Positions 20,357-32,608 of a DNA stretch of 64,000 nucleotides are shown here, piece after piece; positions within the stretch are counted from its first letter, which is position 1; every line of letters starts with the position of its first letter. The stretch comes from Pseudomonas sp. HAR-UPW-AIA-41 (lineage in GTDB: Bacteria > Pseudomonadota > Gammaproteobacteria > Pseudomonadales > Pseudomonadaceae), in the NCBI RefSeq assembly GCF_002304225.1, contig NZ_NSLB01000006.1, positions 62,001 to 126,000 of the forward strand. The letters run 5' to 3'. The notes beneath the pieces were generated by a model. The model was given only the letters and a program-made list of their open reading frames with translations. It made no database searches and was not told the DNA's origin. A program made the translations under genes and the position numbers.

Positions 20357-21889
20357 CTACCGGGCCGAAACCAGTTGAGAAAGAGCAGTGCCCAGCCATT
20401 GCTGAACACCATGCATGCTGGCTGCCGTGGTATCGAGTACCGGCTGCGGGTAAACACCCAGAATCACCAGCAGTGCGGCCAGGCCGAGCACCATCAGCAA
20501 CTCGCGACTGTCCAGCGCCCGCAGCGGCTGGTCGGATTTGGCAGTACCGAAGTAGGCCCGGTGAATCATGATCAGCGAGTAGACCGAGGCCAAAACCAGC
20601 CCGAAGGTGGCAATCACCACGGTTACCGGAACGGCCTTGAACGAGCCCATCAGAATCAGGAACTCGCCGACAAAGTTGCCGGTACCCGGCAAACCGAGCG
20701 AAGCCGACGCAAAGAACAGGCTGACGGCCGGCAGATAGGGCATGCGCGCCCAGATGCCCCCCATCTGGCGCATATCACGGGTATGCAGGCGCTCGTACAG
20801 CTGGCCACAGAGGATGAACAGACCGGCAGCGGAAAGGCCGTGGGCCAGCATCTGTACCACCACGCCCTGCAAGGCCATCTGGCTGCCGGAGTAGATGCCG
20901 ATCAGCACGAAGCCCATGTGCGACACGCTGGAGTAGGCCACCAGACGTTTGATGTCGGTCTGCGCAAAGGACAGCAGGGCACCGTAAAAAATGCCAATCA
21001 CGGCCAACGTCATGGCCACGGGCGCAAATTCGGCGGAAGCATCCGGGAACAGCGGAATGGCAAAGCGCAGCAGACCGTAGGCGGCGGTTTTCAGCAGGAT
21101 ACCGGCCAGGTCCACCGAGCCTGCGGTCGGAGCCTGTGCGTGTGCATCCGGCAACCAGGAATGCACTGGCACAACCGGCAGCTTGACTGCAAAGGCGACA
21201 AAGAAACCGAGCATCAGCAGCCATTCGACGCCAGGAGCCAATTCGGCCTTGAGCAGGTCGCTGTAGTTGAAGGTGATCACGCCAGTGTTGTTGTAGTTGA
21301 CGAACACCAGAGCGAGGATCGCCACCAGCATGATCAGGCCGCTGGCCTGGGTGAAGATGAAGAACTTGGTTGCCGCGTAGATACGGGTGCGCTTGCCATC
21401 ATCGGAGCTGTGTCCCCACAGCGCGATGAGGAAGTACATCGGCACCAGCATCATTTCCCAGAAGAAGAAGAACAGGAAAAGGTCGATGGCGAGGAATACG
21501 CCGACCACGCCGCCGAGAATCCACATCAGGTTGAGGTGGAAAAAGCCGACGTGGTTCTGGATTTCTTTCCACGAACACAGAACCGACAGCACGCCAAGCA
21601 GGCCGGTGAGGATGATCATCAGCAGCGACAGGCCGTCCAGCGCCAGATGCAGGCTGATGCCGAAGGCCGGAATCCAGCTTGCCTGGTACTCAAGAGCCCA
21701 TACGGGGTCAGCGCCCGGGGCCGGAGCCAGTTGGAAGTTGCCGGTGGTCCACAGCCACAGACCCAGCCCCAGTTCGAGGAGCATGGTCAACATGGCTACC
21801 CAGCGGGGCAGGGTGGCGCCAAAGCGCTCGCCCTGCCAGCAGAGCAGGCCGCCGATGAAGGGAATCAGGATTAGCCAGGGCAGAATCAT
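20357..21889 (-). CDS. nuoM: NADH-quinone oxidoreductase subunit M
   Basis: A 510-residue antiporter-like subunit of complex I. The essential Glu lies in [15 protein letters not shown], the conserved proline-tryptophan pair in [19 protein letters not shown] and the channel Lys in [16 protein letters not shown]. The protein is hydrophobic throughout, as expected for 14 helices, and its length matches E. coli NuoM (509). It is followed closely by nuoN and preceded 27 bases away by nuoL. Confidence 0.98.
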   Translation of the reverse strand: MILPWLILIPFIGGLLCWQGERFGATLPRWVAMLTMLLELGLGLWLWTTGNFQLAPAPGADPVWALEYQASWIPAFGISLHLALDGLSLLMIILTGLLGVLSVLCSWKEIQNHVGFFHLNLMWILGGVVGVFLAIDLFLFFFFWEMMLVPMYFLIALWGHSSDDGKRTRIYAATKFFIFTQASGLIMLVAILALVFVNYNNTGVITFNYSDLLKAELAPGVEWLLMLGFFVAFAVKLPVVPVHSWLPDAHAQAPTAGSVDLAGILLKTAAYGLLRFAIPLFPDASAEFAPVAMTLAVIGIFYGALLSFAQTDIKRLVAYSSVSHMGFVLIGIYSGSQMALQGVVVQMLAHGLSAAGLFILCGQLYERLHTRDMRQMGGIWARMPYLPAVSLFFASASLGLPGTGNFVGEFLILMGSFKAVPVTVVIATFGLVLASVYSLIMIHRAYFGTAKSDQPLRALDSRELLMVLGLAALLVILGVYPQPVLDTTAASMHGVQQWLGTALSQLVSAR

Positions 21890-21916
21890 GTCGGGCTCAA
21901 TCTCTCAGTAAATTCA

Positions 21917-23764
21917 TTAGGCCAGTACGACGATGCCGAGTACCACCACGGCACCCAGTGCCAAGGAGGCGGCGTACCAGCGCAGGTATCCGTTTTCGGT
22001 GCTCGTCATGGCTTCGTGGCTGCTGCGCACGGAGGCCGGGATCAGTCCGATGGCATGATCCAGCGGATCGCGGCCCAGCAGGCGGCAGATCAGCAGGTAA
22101 GGTTTGACGAACAGCAGGTCATAGAGCCAGTCGAAGCCCCAGGCCGCATACCACCAGGCGCCGAGGAAACGTCCCGGCGCGCTGGCGGCAATGGCCGAAA
22201 CCAGGCGGCGCTTGCCGAGGAACAGCATGGCGGCAAGCAGAATGCCGGCAATGGCGATGGCGCCCGAGGCGATCTCGAGGCTGTGCTGCGCTTCCCCGCC
22301 GGCATGACCGACGCTCTGCGGCAGCACACCGGCCACCGGCGGAGTGATCAGTGCGCCGACGAAGGTCGACAGCACGATCAGGGTCGACAGCGGCAGCCAG
22401 TAGGCCACGCCATGCCCGCTGTGGGCCTCAGTCTTCTGCTCGCCATGGAAGGCGATGAAGATCAGGCGGAAGGTGTAGATCGAGGTCAGGAAGGCACCGG
22501 CCAGACCTGCGTAGAGCAGCTCGCTGTGACCACTGGCGAAGGCTTCCCAGAGGATCTCGTCCTTGGAGTAGAAGCCGGCCGTGACCAGTGGAAGCGCCGC
22601 CAGCGCCGCGCCGCCGACGATGAAGCTGGCATAGGCCAGTGGCAGCTTGTTCCACAGTCCGCCCATCTTGAAGATGTTCTGCTCGTGGTGGCAGGCGTTG
22701 ATCACCGCACCTGACGCAAGGAACAGTAAGGCCTTGAAGAAGGCATGGGTCATCAGGTGGAAAATCGCCGCTTCCCAGGCACCCACGCCGAGAGCCAGGA
22801 ACATGTAGCCGATCTGGCTCATGGTCGAGTAGGCGAGGATGCGCTTGATGTCGGTCTGTACCAGCGCGGCGAAACCGGCCAGGACCAGAGTCACGCCACC
22901 GACGATACCCACCAGTTCCAGCACATCCGGGGTCAGCAGGAACAAGCCATTGGTGCGGGCGATCAGGTAGACGCCTGCGGTGACCATGGTCGCCGCGTGG
23001 ATCAGCGCCGAAACCGGGGTCGGACCGGCCATGGCGTCGGCCAGCCAGGTCTGCAGCGGAAGTTGGGCAGACTTGCCCACCGCACCACCCAGCAGGGCCA
23101 GGGTCGCCAGGGTCAGCCAGGGATCACCCGCCGCGAGCTTCTGCGGTGCCAGGGTCAGCAGTTCCTGGATATTCAGGGTGCCCAGCTGCATGTACAGAAT
23201 GAACAGACCGAAGGCCATGAACACGTCGCCGACGCGGGTGACGATGAAGGCCTTGAGTGCGGCATTACCGTTGTTCGGATTGCTGTAGTAGAAGCCGATC
23301 AGCAGGTAGGAGCACAGCCCCACGCCTTCCCAGCCGAAGTACAGCAGCAGCAGGTTGTCGCCCAGTACCAGCAGCAGCATGCTGAAGATGAACAGGTTGG
23401 TGTAGGCGAAGAAGCGCGAATAGCCTTCTTCACCACGCATGTACCAGCTGGCGAACAGGTGAATCAGGAAACCCACACCCGTCACCACGCCAAGCATGGT
23501 CAGCGACAAACCATCCAGATGCAGGGTGAAGCTTGGGGCGAAGCCCTCGACGCTCATCCAGACCCACAGCTGCTGGGTGAAGACGCCAGCTTCCGGTGGT
23601 GCCACATTGAACTGGTAGATGATCCAGGCACTGGTCGCCGCAGAGAGGCCGACCGAGCCGACACCGATCAGCGCCGAGAGGTTTTCACTCAGGCGGCCAC
23701 GGGAGAACGACAGCAGCAGGAAGCCTATCAGCGGGAAAACAAAGGTCAGAAATAGTGCGTTCAT
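21917..23764 (-). CDS. nuoL: NADH-quinone oxidoreductase subunit L
   Basis: A 615-residue antiporter-like subunit at the tip of the complex I membrane arm. Key Glu in [19 protein letters not shown], the [20 protein letters not shown] motif and the [15 protein letters not shown] motif are all present. The family has a long lateral amphipathic helix near the C-terminus; residues 520 to 590 ([20 protein letters not shown] onward) fit that part. The start codon overlaps the nuoK stop by ATGA, showing translational coupling. Confidence 0.98.
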   Translation of the reverse strand: MNALFLTFVFPLIGFLLLSFSRGRLSENLSALIGVGSVGLSAATSAWIIYQFNVAPPEAGVFTQQLWVWMSVEGFAPSFTLHLDGLSLTMLGVVTGVGFLIHLFASWYMRGEEGYSRFFAYTNLFIFSMLLLVLGDNLLLLYFGWEGVGLCSYLLIGFYYSNPNNGNAALKAFIVTRVGDVFMAFGLFILYMQLGTLNIQELLTLAPQKLAAGDPWLTLATLALLGGAVGKSAQLPLQTWLADAMAGPTPVSALIHAATMVTAGVYLIARTNGLFLLTPDVLELVGIVGGVTLVLAGFAALVQTDIKRILAYSTMSQIGYMFLALGVGAWEAAIFHLMTHAFFKALLFLASGAVINACHHEQNIFKMGGLWNKLPLAYASFIVGGAALAALPLVTAGFYSKDEILWEAFASGHSELLYAGLAGAFLTSIYTFRLIFIAFHGEQKTEAHSGHGVAYWLPLSTLIVLSTFVGALITPPVAGVLPQSVGHAGGEAQHSLEIASGAIAIAGILLAAMLFLGKRRLVSAIAASAPGRFLGAWWYAAWGFDWLYDLLFVKPYLLICRLLGRDPLDHAIGLIPASVRSSHEAMTSTENGYLRWYAASLALGAVVVLGIVVLA

Positions 23765-24069
23765 CCGCGCATCTCGCTGGCTGCGTCGATATCGAGGGTG
23801 TGGAAGCGGCGATACAGCTGCAACAGGATCGCCAGACCAATACTGGCCTCGGCAGCTGCGAGGCTGAGCACCAAGATGAACATGATCTGTCCATCTGGCT
23901 GAACCCAGCGGCTACCGGCCACAACAAAGGCCAGTGCGGTTGCATTCATCATCACTTCCAGGCTCATCAGCACGAACAGGATGTTGCGTCGCACCATAAG
24001 GCCAGCCAGGCCCAGGCAGAACAGCATGCCGGCGATAGCCAGTCCGTGTTCCATGGGAATACCGTTCAT
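23761..24069 (-). CDS. nuoK: NADH-quinone oxidoreductase subunit K
   Basis: A 102-residue subunit with three transmembrane helices. The ATG at 24069, preceded by AAGGAG, gives the standard length; the upstream extension to 24201 overlaps nuoJ and has no ribosome site. Both conserved membrane glutamates appear, in [17 protein letters not shown] and [17 protein letters not shown], which link the quinone site to the proton channels. It overlaps nuoL by four bases and starts four bases after nuoJ. Confidence 0.97.
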   Translation of the reverse strand: MNGIPMEHGLAIAGMLFCLGLAGLMVRRNILFVLMSLEVMMNATALAFVVAGSRWVQPDGQIMFILVLSLAAAEASIGLAILLQLYRRFHTLDIDAASEMRG

Positions 24070-24073
24070 CCTG

Positions 24074-24574
24074 TTACTCCTTCGCTTCTTGGCGGCCGAG
24101 GTGATAAGCCGCCACCAGTGCCGCCAAGAGCAGCATGGAGGCCAGTTCAACTGCCAGCAGATACGGGCCGAACAGACTGATGCCGACGGCCTTGGCATCA
24201 ACCTGAGTACCCTGAATCAGAGCGCCGGTGCTGTTGCCAAACAGTACGTAGAACAGTTCGGCCAGCAGCAGCAGGGACAGCAGGCCTGGGCCGATCCAGA
24301 TGCCGGGTGTCAGCCATTTGGATTCCTGCTCTGCAACTGCAGGTCCCAGGTTGAGCATCATCACCACGAAGACGAACAGCACCATGATGGCGCCGGCGTA
24401 GACGATGATTTCCAGGGCACCTGCAAAGGGGGCGCCGAGGGCGAAGAAGCACATCGCCACGGCCAGCAGCGAGACGATCAGGTAAAGCAGGGCATGTACC
24501 GGGTTGGTATGGGTGATTACCCGGAAGGTCGAGGCAACCGCGATAGCGGAGGCCAGGTAGAAAGCGAGTTCCAT
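24074..24574 (-). CDS. nuoJ: NADH-quinone oxidoreductase subunit J
   Basis: A 166-residue subunit with five expected helices. The conserved helix [17 protein letters not shown] near residues 55 to 72, which has the pi-bulge involved in coupling, is intact. The C-terminal tail (HLGRQEAKE) is short and charged. It sits between nuoI and nuoK as in all enterobacterial-type nuo operons. Confidence 0.97.
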   Translation of the reverse strand: MELAFYLASAIAVASTFRVITHTNPVHALLYLIVSLLAVAMCFFALGAPFAGALEIIVYAGAIMVLFVFVVMMLNLGPAVAEQESKWLTPGIWIGPGLLSLLLLAELFYVLFGNSTGALIQGTQVDAKAVGISLFGPYLLAVELASMLLLAALVAAYHLGRQEAKE

Positions 24575-24583
24575 GTCCTCTCC

Positions 24584-25132
24584 TTAGGGCAGCAGGCCTT
24601 TGACGTTGATCGGTTCGGCCTCGTTCTGCGCCGCGCCCTTGGGCTTGCCGGCAATGGCCATGCCCGATACGCGGTAGAAGTTGTAGTCCGGGTACTTGCC
24701 GGGGCCGGAGATCAGCAGGTCCTGCTTCTCGTAGACCAGATCCTGGCGCTTGTACTCGGCCATTTCAAAGTCCGGGGTCAGCTGGATCGCTGTTGTCGGG
24801 CAGGCTTCCTCGCACAGGCCGCAGAAGATGCAGCGCGAGAAGTTGATGCGGAAGAACTCCGGATACCAGCGACCGTCTTCCTTCTCGGCCTTCTGCAGCG
24901 AAATGCAGCCAACCGGACAGGCCACGGCGCAGAGGTTGCAGGCTACGCAGCGCTCCTCACCATCGGGGTCGCGGGTCAGGACGATGCGTCCACGGAAGCG
25001 CGGCGGAAGATACACCGGCTCTTCCGGGTACTGCAGGGTATCGCGCTTGCGGAAACTGTGGCCAAACACCATCACCAGGCTACGCAGCTGGGTGTAGGTA
25101 CCGTGCAGGATGTGCAGGATTTCCTTGATCAT
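24584..25132 (-). CDS. nuoI: NADH-quinone oxidoreductase subunit I
   Basis: A 182-residue peripheral-arm subunit carrying two [4Fe-4S] clusters (N6a and N6b). The two motifs are [15 protein letters not shown] (Cys62, 65, 68, 72) and [15 protein letters not shown] (Cys101, 104, 107, 111). I take the ATG at 25132 because AAGGAA is seven bases upstream; the ATG at 25138 is too close to it. The protein passes electrons towards NuoB. Confidence 0.97.
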   Translation of the reverse strand: MIKEILHILHGTYTQLRSLVMVFGHSFRKRDTLQYPEEPVYLPPRFRGRIVLTRDPDGEERCVACNLCAVACPVGCISLQKAEKEDGRWYPEFFRINFSRCIFCGLCEEACPTTAIQLTPDFEMAEYKRQDLVYEKQDLLISGPGKYPDYNFYRVSGMAIAGKPKGAAQNEAEPINVKGLLP

Positions 25133-25143
25133 GTTCATGTTCC

Positions 25144-26154
25144 TTACTGCCCCGCAGCCGGGCTGTTGAGCAGTACCAGAGCTGCGGTTACCAGCAGATT
25201 GATCAGGGTCAGTGGCAGACAGAACTTCCAGCTGAAGCTCATCACCTGGTCATAGCGCGGACGCGGGATGGAGGCGCGCAGCAGGATGAACAGCATGATG
25301 AAGAACGCCACCTTGGCGGCAAAATAGAAGAACGACAGCCACGGCAACTGTTCAAGGAACGGACCATGCCAGCCGCCGAAGAACAGCGTCACCAGTAGCG
25401 ATGACACCAGCACGATGCCGATGTACTCACCAACGAAGAACATGCCCCATTTCATACCGGCATATTCGATGTGGTAACCGTCGGCGAGCTCCTGCTCGGC
25501 TTCCGGCTGGTCGAACGGGTGACGGTGGGTGACGGCAACGCCGGCGATAAAGAAGGTACAGAAGCCGAGGAACTGCGGAATGATGAACCACAGGTTCTGC
25601 TGCTGGTATTCAACGATGTCGCGCATGTTGAAGCTTCCGGCCTGTGCCACCACGCCCATCAGGGCGAGGCCCATGAAGACTTCATAGGACAGGGTCTGGG
25701 CGGAGGCACGCAGACTGCCGAGCAGGGCGAACTTGTTGTTGCTCGACCAGCCGGCGAACAGCACGGCGTATACCGCGATACCGGCCATGCCGAAGAAGAA
25801 CAGCAGGCCGATGTTCAGATCCGCCACGCCCCAGGTTGGGGTGATGGGCACCACGGCATAAGCGATCAGCAGTGCACTCATGGCGACGATCGGCGCCAGG
25901 GTGAAAATCAGCTTGTCGGCGAACGGCGGCGTCCAGTCTTCCTTGAAGAACATCTTGACCATGTCGGCGCCGAGCTGGAACGCACCAAACGGGCCTACAC
26001 GGTTCGGGCCATGGCGGTCCTGCCAGAGGCCGAGCAGGCGGCGCTCGACCCAGGACAGCAGTGCACCGGTGATAACCACCGCGAGGAGAATCACGATGGC
26101 CTTGACCACCGCGATAATCACCTCGGTCAGTTCAGGTGTCAGCCAACTCATCAT
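25144..26154 (-). CDS. nuoH: NADH-quinone oxidoreductase subunit H
   Basis: A 336-residue membrane subunit that forms the quinone chamber, with eight helices expected. The family motif [19 protein letters not shown] is near residues 37 to 55, and the acidic loop [20 protein letters not shown] is near residues 218 to 237. AGGAGGTGGC precedes the ATG at 26154, which overlaps the nuoG stop by ATGA. A second ATG follows directly. Confidence 0.98.
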   Translation of the reverse strand: MMSWLTPELTEVIIAVVKAIVILLAVVITGALLSWVERRLLGLWQDRHGPNRVGPFGAFQLGADMVKMFFKEDWTPPFADKLIFTLAPIVAMSALLIAYAVVPITPTWGVADLNIGLLFFFGMAGIAVYAVLFAGWSSNNKFALLGSLRASAQTLSYEVFMGLALMGVVAQAGSFNMRDIVEYQQQNLWFIIPQFLGFCTFFIAGVAVTHRHPFDQPEAEQELADGYHIEYAGMKWGMFFVGEYIGIVLVSSLLVTLFFGGWHGPFLEQLPWLSFFYFAAKVAFFIMLFILLRASIPRPRYDQVMSFSWKFCLPLTLINLLVTAALVLLNSPAAGQ

Positions 26155-28859
26155 GCCACCTCCTGAACGTCGCTCACGCTGACGTTGGCCGTGAGGGCTG
26201 GAATACCTGGCAGACCTGCGGGCAGGCCGATGAGGCCGCTGGACAGCGCAGCGCTCGTCTGCAGCGGCAGGCGCAGGGATAGGCCACCGACGGTCAGACC
26301 CAGCATGGCGCCTGGGTTGACGCCCAGCTTGGCGGCATCTTCCTTGGCCAGCACCACATAAGCTTCTGGGATGCGCTGCTGGATCGGCTTGGCGCGTGCG
26401 CTGTTTTCGTCACTGCCAAACAGATGGAAGTACGGCACTACCTGCCAGCTACCCGGCTTGGCCGAGCAGGCTGCGGGAGCGCTGAACCAGTTGAGGTCGG
26501 CACGCTCGCCATCTAGCAGGCGTACACCGGGATCACCGGCACGCAGGTGACCGCCGACTTCGTCCTGGAATTTGTTCCAGGCCTGCGGCGAGTTCCAGCC
26601 CGGCGACCAGGCAAACGGAATCTGCTGGCGATCTTCCGCGCTGCCGGCATAGCCTTCCATGGAGAAGGCAAAGGCCGAATCCTTGTCCTGCGGCTGACGC
26701 GGCTCGTGCACGCTGATATTGGCGCGCATGGAGGTGCGGCCACTGTAGCGGTGCGGTTCGCGGGCCAGTTTGAGCCCCTTGATGCGGAAGCTGGCACTTG
26801 GCGCGGCGTCGCGGATACCGGCGAGCAGTTCGCTGCTGGCGGCACAGGCATTGGTCACCTGATCCAGCTGGGTCCAGTCAACGGGCTGGCCCTGCAGGGT
26901 GCTGTGTAGGGCATGCAGCCAGCGCCAGCCTTCACGAACTAGGTTGTCGGCGTTGTAGTAGACCGGGTCGAACACCTGGAAGAAGCGCTGAGCGCGGCCT
27001 TCCTGGCTGACCAGGGTGCCATCGCCTTCGGCAAAGGTCGCCACCGGCAGCACCAGATCAGCGCGCGACAGCGTGGCGGTCGGCTGATGATCGGCGACGA
27101 TCAATACACTGGTCTTAGCCAGGGCTGCATCGATCACGGCCTTGTCTGCGCGGCGATACAGATCGTTTTCCAGCACGATCAGGGCATCGGCTTCGCCGTT
27201 CTGCAGGCGGGCGAGGGCGCTTTCCAGCGAGTCACCGCCAAGCAGGGTGGCACCGAGGCTGTTGGCTTCACCCAGCGCCAGGCTGATGGAGGCATTCTTC
27301 TCGCGGTTTTTCAGGGCCTGGGCAATATTGCCGGCAGCTTCCAGCAGTGCCTGATTGCCCAGCGAGGTGCCGGCAACGATGAGCGGGCGCTTGCCGGCCA
27401 GCAGGGCTGCGGCAATACGCTGCGCCAGTTGCTCGGCTTCGCTGTCCAGGCCGCTGACTGCGGGCGCGCTCGGGTCAATGGCATGGGCCACGGCAAAGCC
27501 GAGGCGGGCCAGATCAGCCGGAGCGGCCTGCACGGTTTCCGTGGCGACATCGTCCAGTCGGGTGACATCGACACTGGCGATGAACAGCGGATGGCTGGCG
27601 TGCTGGGCGACGTTCTGCACGGCGGCCATGTGCCAGTCCTGGATTTTCATCGAGGCGGCAATCTCGGTGGCCTTGCCCTTGACTGCCTGACGCAGGGCCA
27701 GAGCAACACGGGCAGAGGTCTGGGTCAGGTCTTCACCGAGGACGAACACCGCGTCATGGTCTTCGATCTCGCGCAGCGTCGGTGTCGGCAGCGGACCGTT
27801 CTGCAGCAGTTCGCGGGCCAGTTGCAGGCAGGCCAGCTCGTTGGCGCCGATGCCCACGGAGAAGTTTCCGGCACCCACCAGTTCGCGCAGAGCGAAGTTG
27901 CCTTCCAGGCTGGCACGCGGCGAGCCGATACCAATGACACGGCGCCCCTTGAGCAGGGCTGCGGCCTGGTCCAGAGCGGCATCCAGCGACAGCTGGGTGC
28001 CGTCGGCCAGTTGTGGCTGACGCGGACGATCACTGTTGTTGACGTAGCCGTAGCCGAAACGACCACGGTCGCAGAGGAAGTAGTGGTTCACCGAGCCGTT
28101 GAAGCGGTTCTCGATACGGCGGATTTCGCCATAGCGCTCACCGGGGCTGATGTTGCAGCCGGCCGCGCAACCGTGGCAAATGCTCGGGGCAAACTGCATG
28201 TCCCACTTGCGGTTGTAACGCTCGGAGTGGGTCTTGTCGGTGAATACGCCGGTCGGGCAGACCTCGACAAGGTTGCCGGAGAACTCGCTTTCCAGCACGC
28301 CGTCTTCGACACGACCGAAGTACACGTTGTCATGGGCGCCGTAGACGCCCAGATCGGTGCCGCCGGCGTAATCCTTGTAGTAGCGCACGCAACGGTAGCA
28401 GGCGATGCAGCGGTTCATCTCGTGAGCGATGAACGGGCCGAGTTCCTGGTTGGTGTGGGTGCGCTTGGTGAAGCGATAACGGCGCTTGTTGTGACCGGTC
28501 ATCACGGTCATGTCCTGCAGGTGGCAGTGGCCCCCTTCCTCGCACACCGGGCAGTCGTGCGGGTGATTGGTCATCAGCCATTCCACCACGCTTTCGCGGA
28601 ACTGCTTGGCTTCCTCGTCGTCGATGGAAATCCAGGTATTGTCGGTGGCGGGCGTCATGCAGGACATGACCAGGCGGCCGCGCTTGTCGTTCTCGTCGGT
28701 GTACTGCTTGACCGCGCACTGGCGGCAGGCACCAACGCTGCCCAGCGCCGGATGCCAGCAGAAGTACGGAATATCAAGTCCCATGGAGAGGCAGGCCTGC
28801 AGCAGGTTGTCCGCCCCATCGACTTCAAAGGTCTTGCCGTCTACGTGAATAGTGGCCAT
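26151..28859 (-). CDS. nuoG: NADH-quinone oxidoreductase subunit G
   Basis: A 902-residue peripheral-arm subunit of the molybdopterin-oxidoreductase fold. Clusters in order: [2Fe-2S] ([19 protein letters not shown]), the HxxxC cluster N5 ([18 protein letters not shown]), N4 ([14 protein letters not shown] and [12 protein letters not shown]), and N7, an extra cluster found in enterobacterial and pseudomonad NuoG ([18 protein letters not shown] with [11 protein letters not shown]). The long C-terminal part has no molybdenum function in complex I. It starts 101 bases after nuoF, the longest gap in the operon, and this gap holds two hairpins. Confidence 0.98.
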   Translation of the reverse strand: MATIHVDGKTFEVDGADNLLQACLSMGLDIPYFCWHPALGSVGACRQCAVKQYTDENDKRGRLVMSCMTPATDNTWISIDDEEAKQFRESVVEWLMTNHPHDCPVCEEGGHCHLQDMTVMTGHNKRRYRFTKRTHTNQELGPFIAHEMNRCIACYRCVRYYKDYAGGTDLGVYGAHDNVYFGRVEDGVLESEFSGNLVEVCPTGVFTDKTHSERYNRKWDMQFAPSICHGCAAGCNISPGERYGEIRRIENRFNGSVNHYFLCDRGRFGYGYVNNSDRPRQPQLADGTQLSLDAALDQAAALLKGRRVIGIGSPRASLEGNFALRELVGAGNFSVGIGANELACLQLARELLQNGPLPTPTLREIEDHDAVFVLGEDLTQTSARVALALRQAVKGKATEIAASMKIQDWHMAAVQNVAQHASHPLFIASVDVTRLDDVATETVQAAPADLARLGFAVAHAIDPSAPAVSGLDSEAEQLAQRIAAALLAGKRPLIVAGTSLGNQALLEAAGNIAQALKNREKNASISLALGEANSLGATLLGGDSLESALARLQNGEADALIVLENDLYRRADKAVIDAALAKTSVLIVADHQPTATLSRADLVLPVATFAEGDGTLVSQEGRAQRFFQVFDPVYYNADNLVREGWRWLHALHSTLQGQPVDWTQLDQVTNACAASSELLAGIRDAAPSASFRIKGLKLAREPHRYSGRTSMRANISVHEPRQPQDKDSAFAFSMEGYAGSAEDRQQIPFAWSPGWNSPQAWNKFQDEVGGHLRAGDPGVRLLDGERADLNWFSAPAACSAKPGSWQVVPYFHLFGSDENSARAKPIQQRIPEAYVVLAKEDAAKLGVNPGAMLGLTVGGLSLRLPLQTSAALSSGLIGLPAGLPGIPALTANVSVSDVQEVA

Positions 28860-28914
28860 TTTCGGGTGTCTTCTTGTACTCGCCAGGCGAGCTGTCTAAT
28901 TGAGAAACCGTTGT

Positions 28915-28952
28915 GTCCGCAGGGCGGACGAACCGCAGGCCACGCCTGCGGT
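28915..28952. repeat. Two adjacent hairpins in the nuoF-nuoG gap
   Basis: GTCCGC-AGG-GCGGAC (28915-28929) and ACCGCAGGC-CAC-GCCTGCGGT (28932-28952) are two perfect inverted repeats two bases apart, placed between the nuoF stop and the nuoG start. They have the look of REP-like or mRNA-processing elements; no T-run follows, so a full terminator is unlikely. Confidence 0.7.
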
Positions 28953-28960
28953 CACTGTAT

Positions 28961-30289
28961 TCATGCCGGTACGGCGGCTGCCTGTTTGGCGATACCCGCC
29001 TCGAACTCGGGGCGGAAATACTTCAACGCGCTGCCTAGCGGCTCCACGGCACCCGGCGCATGCGCACAGAAGGTGCGGCCTGGGCCGAGCGAGGTCACAA
29101 GCATCTCGAGTGTCTCGAGATCGCCAGCCTGACCATCGCCACGCTCAAGTGCTCGCAACACCTTGACGCTCCAGGGCAGGCCATCACGACACGGCGTGCA
29201 CCAGCCACAGGACTCACGGGCAAAGAACTCTTCCATGTTGCGCAGCAGCGAGACCATGTTGATCGAGTCGTCGACCGCCAGAGCCAGACCGGTGCCCATA
29301 CGGGTGCCAACCTTGGCGATGCCGCCGGCAAACATCGGCGCATCCAGGTGTTCCGGCAGAAGGAAACCAGTGCCCGCACCGCCCGGCTGCCAGGCCTTGA
29401 GCTTGAAGCCATCGCGCATACCGCCAGCGTAGTCTTCAAACAGCTCTCGAGCCGGGATACCAAAGGGCAATTCCCACAGGCCGGGGTTCTTCACCTTGCC
29501 GGAGAAACCCATCAGCTTGGTGCCGTGGTCTTCACTGCCGGGGCGTGCCAGGGATTTGTACCAGTCAACACCGTTGCCGACGATGGCGGGGACATTGCAC
29601 AGGGTTTCGACGTTGTTGACGCAAGTCGGCTTGCCCCAGACACCCACCGCTGCCGGGAAAGGCGGCTTGGAACGCGGGTTGGCGCGACGGCCTTCCAGCG
29701 AGTTGATCAGTGCTGTTTCTTCGCCGCAGATGTAGCGACCGGCGCCGGTATGCACGAACAGCTCGAAGTCGAATCCGCTGCCCAGAATGTTCTTGCCCAG
29801 CAGACCGGCAGCCTTGGCTTCATCAATGGCCTTGTTCAGGTTGCGTGCCGCATCCACATACTCGCCGCGCAGGAAGATATAGCCACGGTAGGCTTTGAGC
29901 GCGCGCGCGGAAATCAGCATGCCTTCGATCAGCAGGTGCGGCTGCTGCTCCATGAGCATGCGGTCTTTCCAGGTGTTGGGCTCCATTTCGTCCGCATTGC
30001 ACAGCAGGTAGCGGATGTTCATGGACTCATCGTTGGGCATCAGCCCCCACTTGACCCCGGTAGGGAAGCCCGCGCCACCGCGACCCTTGAGCCCGGAGTC
30101 TTTGACGGTCTGTACAATGTCGGCCTGGGCCATGTCGATGAGCGCTTTACGCGCAGCGGTGTAGCCGTTCTTGGCCTGATACTCGGCCAGCCACACTGGC
30201 TCGCCGTCTTCACGCAGGCGCCAGGTCAGCGGATGGGTCTCGGCGCTGCGGGCAATGCGATTGGCCGGGCCCATGGAGGTGAGAGTCAT
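28961..30289 (-). CDS. nuoF: NADH-quinone oxidoreductase subunit F
   Basis: A 442-residue subunit that takes electrons from NADH by FMN. FMN-binding [16 protein letters not shown] lies near residues 68 to 83, the NADH/FMN region [13 protein letters not shown] near 192, and the N3 [4Fe-4S] ligands in [12 protein letters not shown] near 355 to 366. It overlaps the nuoE stop by ATGA. Length is typical. Confidence 0.98.
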   Translation of the reverse strand: MTLTSMGPANRIARSAETHPLTWRLREDGEPVWLAEYQAKNGYTAARKALIDMAQADIVQTVKDSGLKGRGGAGFPTGVKWGLMPNDESMNIRYLLCNADEMEPNTWKDRMLMEQQPHLLIEGMLISARALKAYRGYIFLRGEYVDAARNLNKAIDEAKAAGLLGKNILGSGFDFELFVHTGAGRYICGEETALINSLEGRRANPRSKPPFPAAVGVWGKPTCVNNVETLCNVPAIVGNGVDWYKSLARPGSEDHGTKLMGFSGKVKNPGLWELPFGIPARELFEDYAGGMRDGFKLKAWQPGGAGTGFLLPEHLDAPMFAGGIAKVGTRMGTGLALAVDDSINMVSLLRNMEEFFARESCGWCTPCRDGLPWSVKVLRALERGDGQAGDLETLEMLVTSLGPGRTFCAHAPGAVEPLGSALKYFRPEFEAGIAKQAAAVPA

Positions 30290-30780
30290 GCGTAGGCCTC
30301 CAGTAGCTGGGCAACACTGCCGGCATCAACGTTGCCGAAGGTGTCATCATCGATCATCAGTGCCGGTGCCTTGTCACAGTTGCCCAGGCAGCACACCGGC
30401 AGCAGGGTGAAGCGGCCATCGGCGGTGGTCTGCCCCGGGGCGATACCCAGCTGGCTCTTGATACTGCCGAGGATCGATTCGTGACCGCCAATAAAGCAGG
30501 TCATGCTGTCGCACACGCGAATGATGTGGCGGCCAACCGGCTGGCGGAAGATCTGGCTGTAAAAGGTAGCCACACCCTCAACGTCACTGGCCGGAATGCC
30601 GAGGATGGCGCCAATGGCGTCGGCAGCGCCGTCCGGCACCCAGCCACGCTCTTTCTGCACGATTTTCAGTGCTTCGATGGACGCCGCGCGCGGGTCTTCG
30701 TAGTGATGCATCTCGTGCTCGATGGCCGAGCGCTCGGTGTCGCTGAGGACGAAACGGTCAGTCTGGATCAACGTGCTCAT
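30286..30780 (-). CDS. nuoE: NADH-quinone oxidoreductase subunit E
   Basis: A 164-residue thioredoxin-fold subunit with the off-pathway [2Fe-2S] cluster N1a. The four ligands are in [14 protein letters not shown] and [11 protein letters not shown]. The gene begins three bases after the nuoCD stop and overlaps nuoF. Confidence 0.97.
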   Translation of the reverse strand: MSTLIQTDRFVLSDTERSAIEHEMHHYEDPRAASIEALKIVQKERGWVPDGAADAIGAILGIPASDVEGVATFYSQIFRQPVGRHIIRVCDSMTCFIGGHESILGSIKSQLGIAPGQTTADGRFTLLPVCCLGNCDKAPALMIDDDTFGNVDAGSVAQLLEAYA

Positions 30781-30782
30781 GC

Positions 30783-32564
30783 TTAGCGGTCCACGTCAGC
30801 CATAACGAAGTCGATACTGCCCAGATAGGCAATCAGGTCAGCCACCATGCTGCCGCGGATCACCGAAGGAATCTGCTGCAGGTGGGCGAAGCTCGGCGTG
30901 CGGATACGCGTCCGGTAGCTCATGGTGCTGCCATCGCTCGTCAGGTAATAACTGTTGATGCCCTTGGTCGCCTCGATCATCTGGAAGGCTTCGTTGGCCG
31001 GCATGACCGGCCCCCAGGAAACCTGCAGGAAGTGAGTGATCAGGGTTTCGATGTGCTGCAGGGTGCGCTCTTTCGGCGGCGGCGTCGTCAGCGGGTGGTC
31101 CGCTTTGAACGGGCCTGCCGGCATGTTCTTCAGGCACTGATCGATGATGCGGATGCTCTGGCGCATCTCCTCGACACGCACCATGCAGCGGTCGTAGGCG
31201 TCACCGTTATGGGCTAGCGGTACTTCGAATTCGAAGTTCTCATAACCCGAGTAGGGGCGAGCCTTACGCAGGTCGAAGTCGCAGCCAGTAGAGCGCAGGC
31301 CGGCACCGGTAACACCCCATTCAAGAGCTTCCTTGGTGTTGTACTGAGCAACACCTTTGGTACGACCGATGAGGATGCTGTTCTGCAGAGCGGCCTTTTC
31401 GTATTCGTCCAGGCGCTTGGGCAGCCAGTCAACGAATTCCTTGACCAGCTTGTCCCAGCCGCGCGGCAAATCGTGCGCCACGCCACCGATACGGTACCAG
31501 GCCGGGTGCAGTCGGAAACCGGTCACGGCTTCGATCACCTTGTAGGCGCGCTGGCGGTCGGTGAAGGTGAAGAACACCGGAGTCATCGCACCGACGTCCT
31601 GAATATAGGTACCCAGGAACAGCAGGTGACTGGTGATGCGGAAGAACTCGGCCATCATCACGCGGATGAAGTCGACGCGGTCCGGCACCTTGATCCCGGC
31701 CAGTTTCTCGACGGCAAGGACGTAGGGGAGGTTGTTCATTACCCCACCGAGGTAGTCGATACGGTCGGTGTAGGGAATGAAACTGTGCCAGCTTTGGCGC
31801 TCGGCCATCTTCTCGGCGCCACGGTGGTGGTAACCGATCTCCGGTACGCAGTCGACGATCTCTTCACCATCCAGCTGCAGAATGATGCGGAACGCACCGT
31901 GTGCGGAAGGGTGGTTGGGGCCGAGGTTGAGGAACATGTAGTCCTCATGTTCGCTCTTGCGCTTCATGCCCCAGTCTTCGGGGTTGAAACGAGCCGCTTC
32001 TTCTTCGAGCTGCTGTTTGGCCAGGGTCAGGCTGAACGGATCAAACTCGGTCGCCCGAGCCGGGTAGTCCTTACGCAGCGGATGGCCTTCCCAGGTCGGC
32101 GGCATCATGATGCGGGTCAGGTGCGGGTGGCCCTGGAAGGTGATGCCGTACAGGTCCCACACTTCGCGCTCATACCAGTTGGCATTCGGCCAGATCTTGG
32201 TGGCGGTCGGCAGGTTGAGGTCGCCTTCGTGCAAGGCGACCTTCAGCATGACATCGCTGTTCCGCTCAATCGACAGCAGGTGATAGAACACACTGTAGTC
32301 GGCGGCTGGCAAGCCCTGGCGCTGGGTACGCAGGCGCTCGTCGACGCCATGAAGGTCGTACAGCATGACGTAGGGCTTGGGCAGCTGACGCAGGAAGGTC
32401 AGCACTTCAACCAGCTTGTCGCGCGGCACCCAGATCACGGGCATACCGGTACGCGTCGGCTGAATGACGAAAGTTTCCGCGCCAAAGCGCGAATTCAGTT
32501 CGACGACCACATCTTGGTCGTCGGCCTTGTAAGGCGGGATGTACAGAGCGGAGTCTGCAGTCAT
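30783..32564 (-). CDS. nuoCD: NADH-quinone oxidoreductase fused subunit C/D
   Basis: A 593-residue fusion of NuoC (residues 1 to about 185) and NuoD, the arrangement found in enterobacteria and pseudomonads. NuoC motifs: [19 protein letters not shown] near 131 to 150. NuoD motifs: [15 protein letters not shown] near 212 to 226, [15 protein letters not shown] with the quinone-site His, and the C-terminal [11 protein letters not shown]. It forms the quinone-binding cavity with NuoB and NuoH. Confidence 0.98.
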   Translation of the reverse strand: MTADSALYIPPYKADDQDVVVELNSRFGAETFVIQPTRTGMPVIWVPRDKLVEVLTFLRQLPKPYVMLYDLHGVDERLRTQRQGLPAADYSVFYHLLSIERNSDVMLKVALHEGDLNLPTATKIWPNANWYEREVWDLYGITFQGHPHLTRIMMPPTWEGHPLRKDYPARATEFDPFSLTLAKQQLEEEAARFNPEDWGMKRKSEHEDYMFLNLGPNHPSAHGAFRIILQLDGEEIVDCVPEIGYHHRGAEKMAERQSWHSFIPYTDRIDYLGGVMNNLPYVLAVEKLAGIKVPDRVDFIRVMMAEFFRITSHLLFLGTYIQDVGAMTPVFFTFTDRQRAYKVIEAVTGFRLHPAWYRIGGVAHDLPRGWDKLVKEFVDWLPKRLDEYEKAALQNSILIGRTKGVAQYNTKEALEWGVTGAGLRSTGCDFDLRKARPYSGYENFEFEVPLAHNGDAYDRCMVRVEEMRQSIRIIDQCLKNMPAGPFKADHPLTTPPPKERTLQHIETLITHFLQVSWGPVMPANEAFQMIEATKGINSYYLTSDGSTMSYRTRIRTPSFAHLQQIPSVIRGSMVADLIAYLGSIDFVMADVDR

Positions 32565-32608
32565 GTTCTCAGTCGCTGTCGGGTCAACGGAATGGTAAGC
32601 CAGCAGGC

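Noticed and set aside
20375..23755. Long plus-strand frames opposite nuoM and nuoL
   Set aside because: They are shadows of nuo genes; compositions are Gln/His-rich, typical of complementary frames of membrane proteins.
27087..29132. A 681-codon open frame opposite nuoG
   Set aside because: Mirror-frame artefact in GC-rich coding DNA; nuoG is certain.
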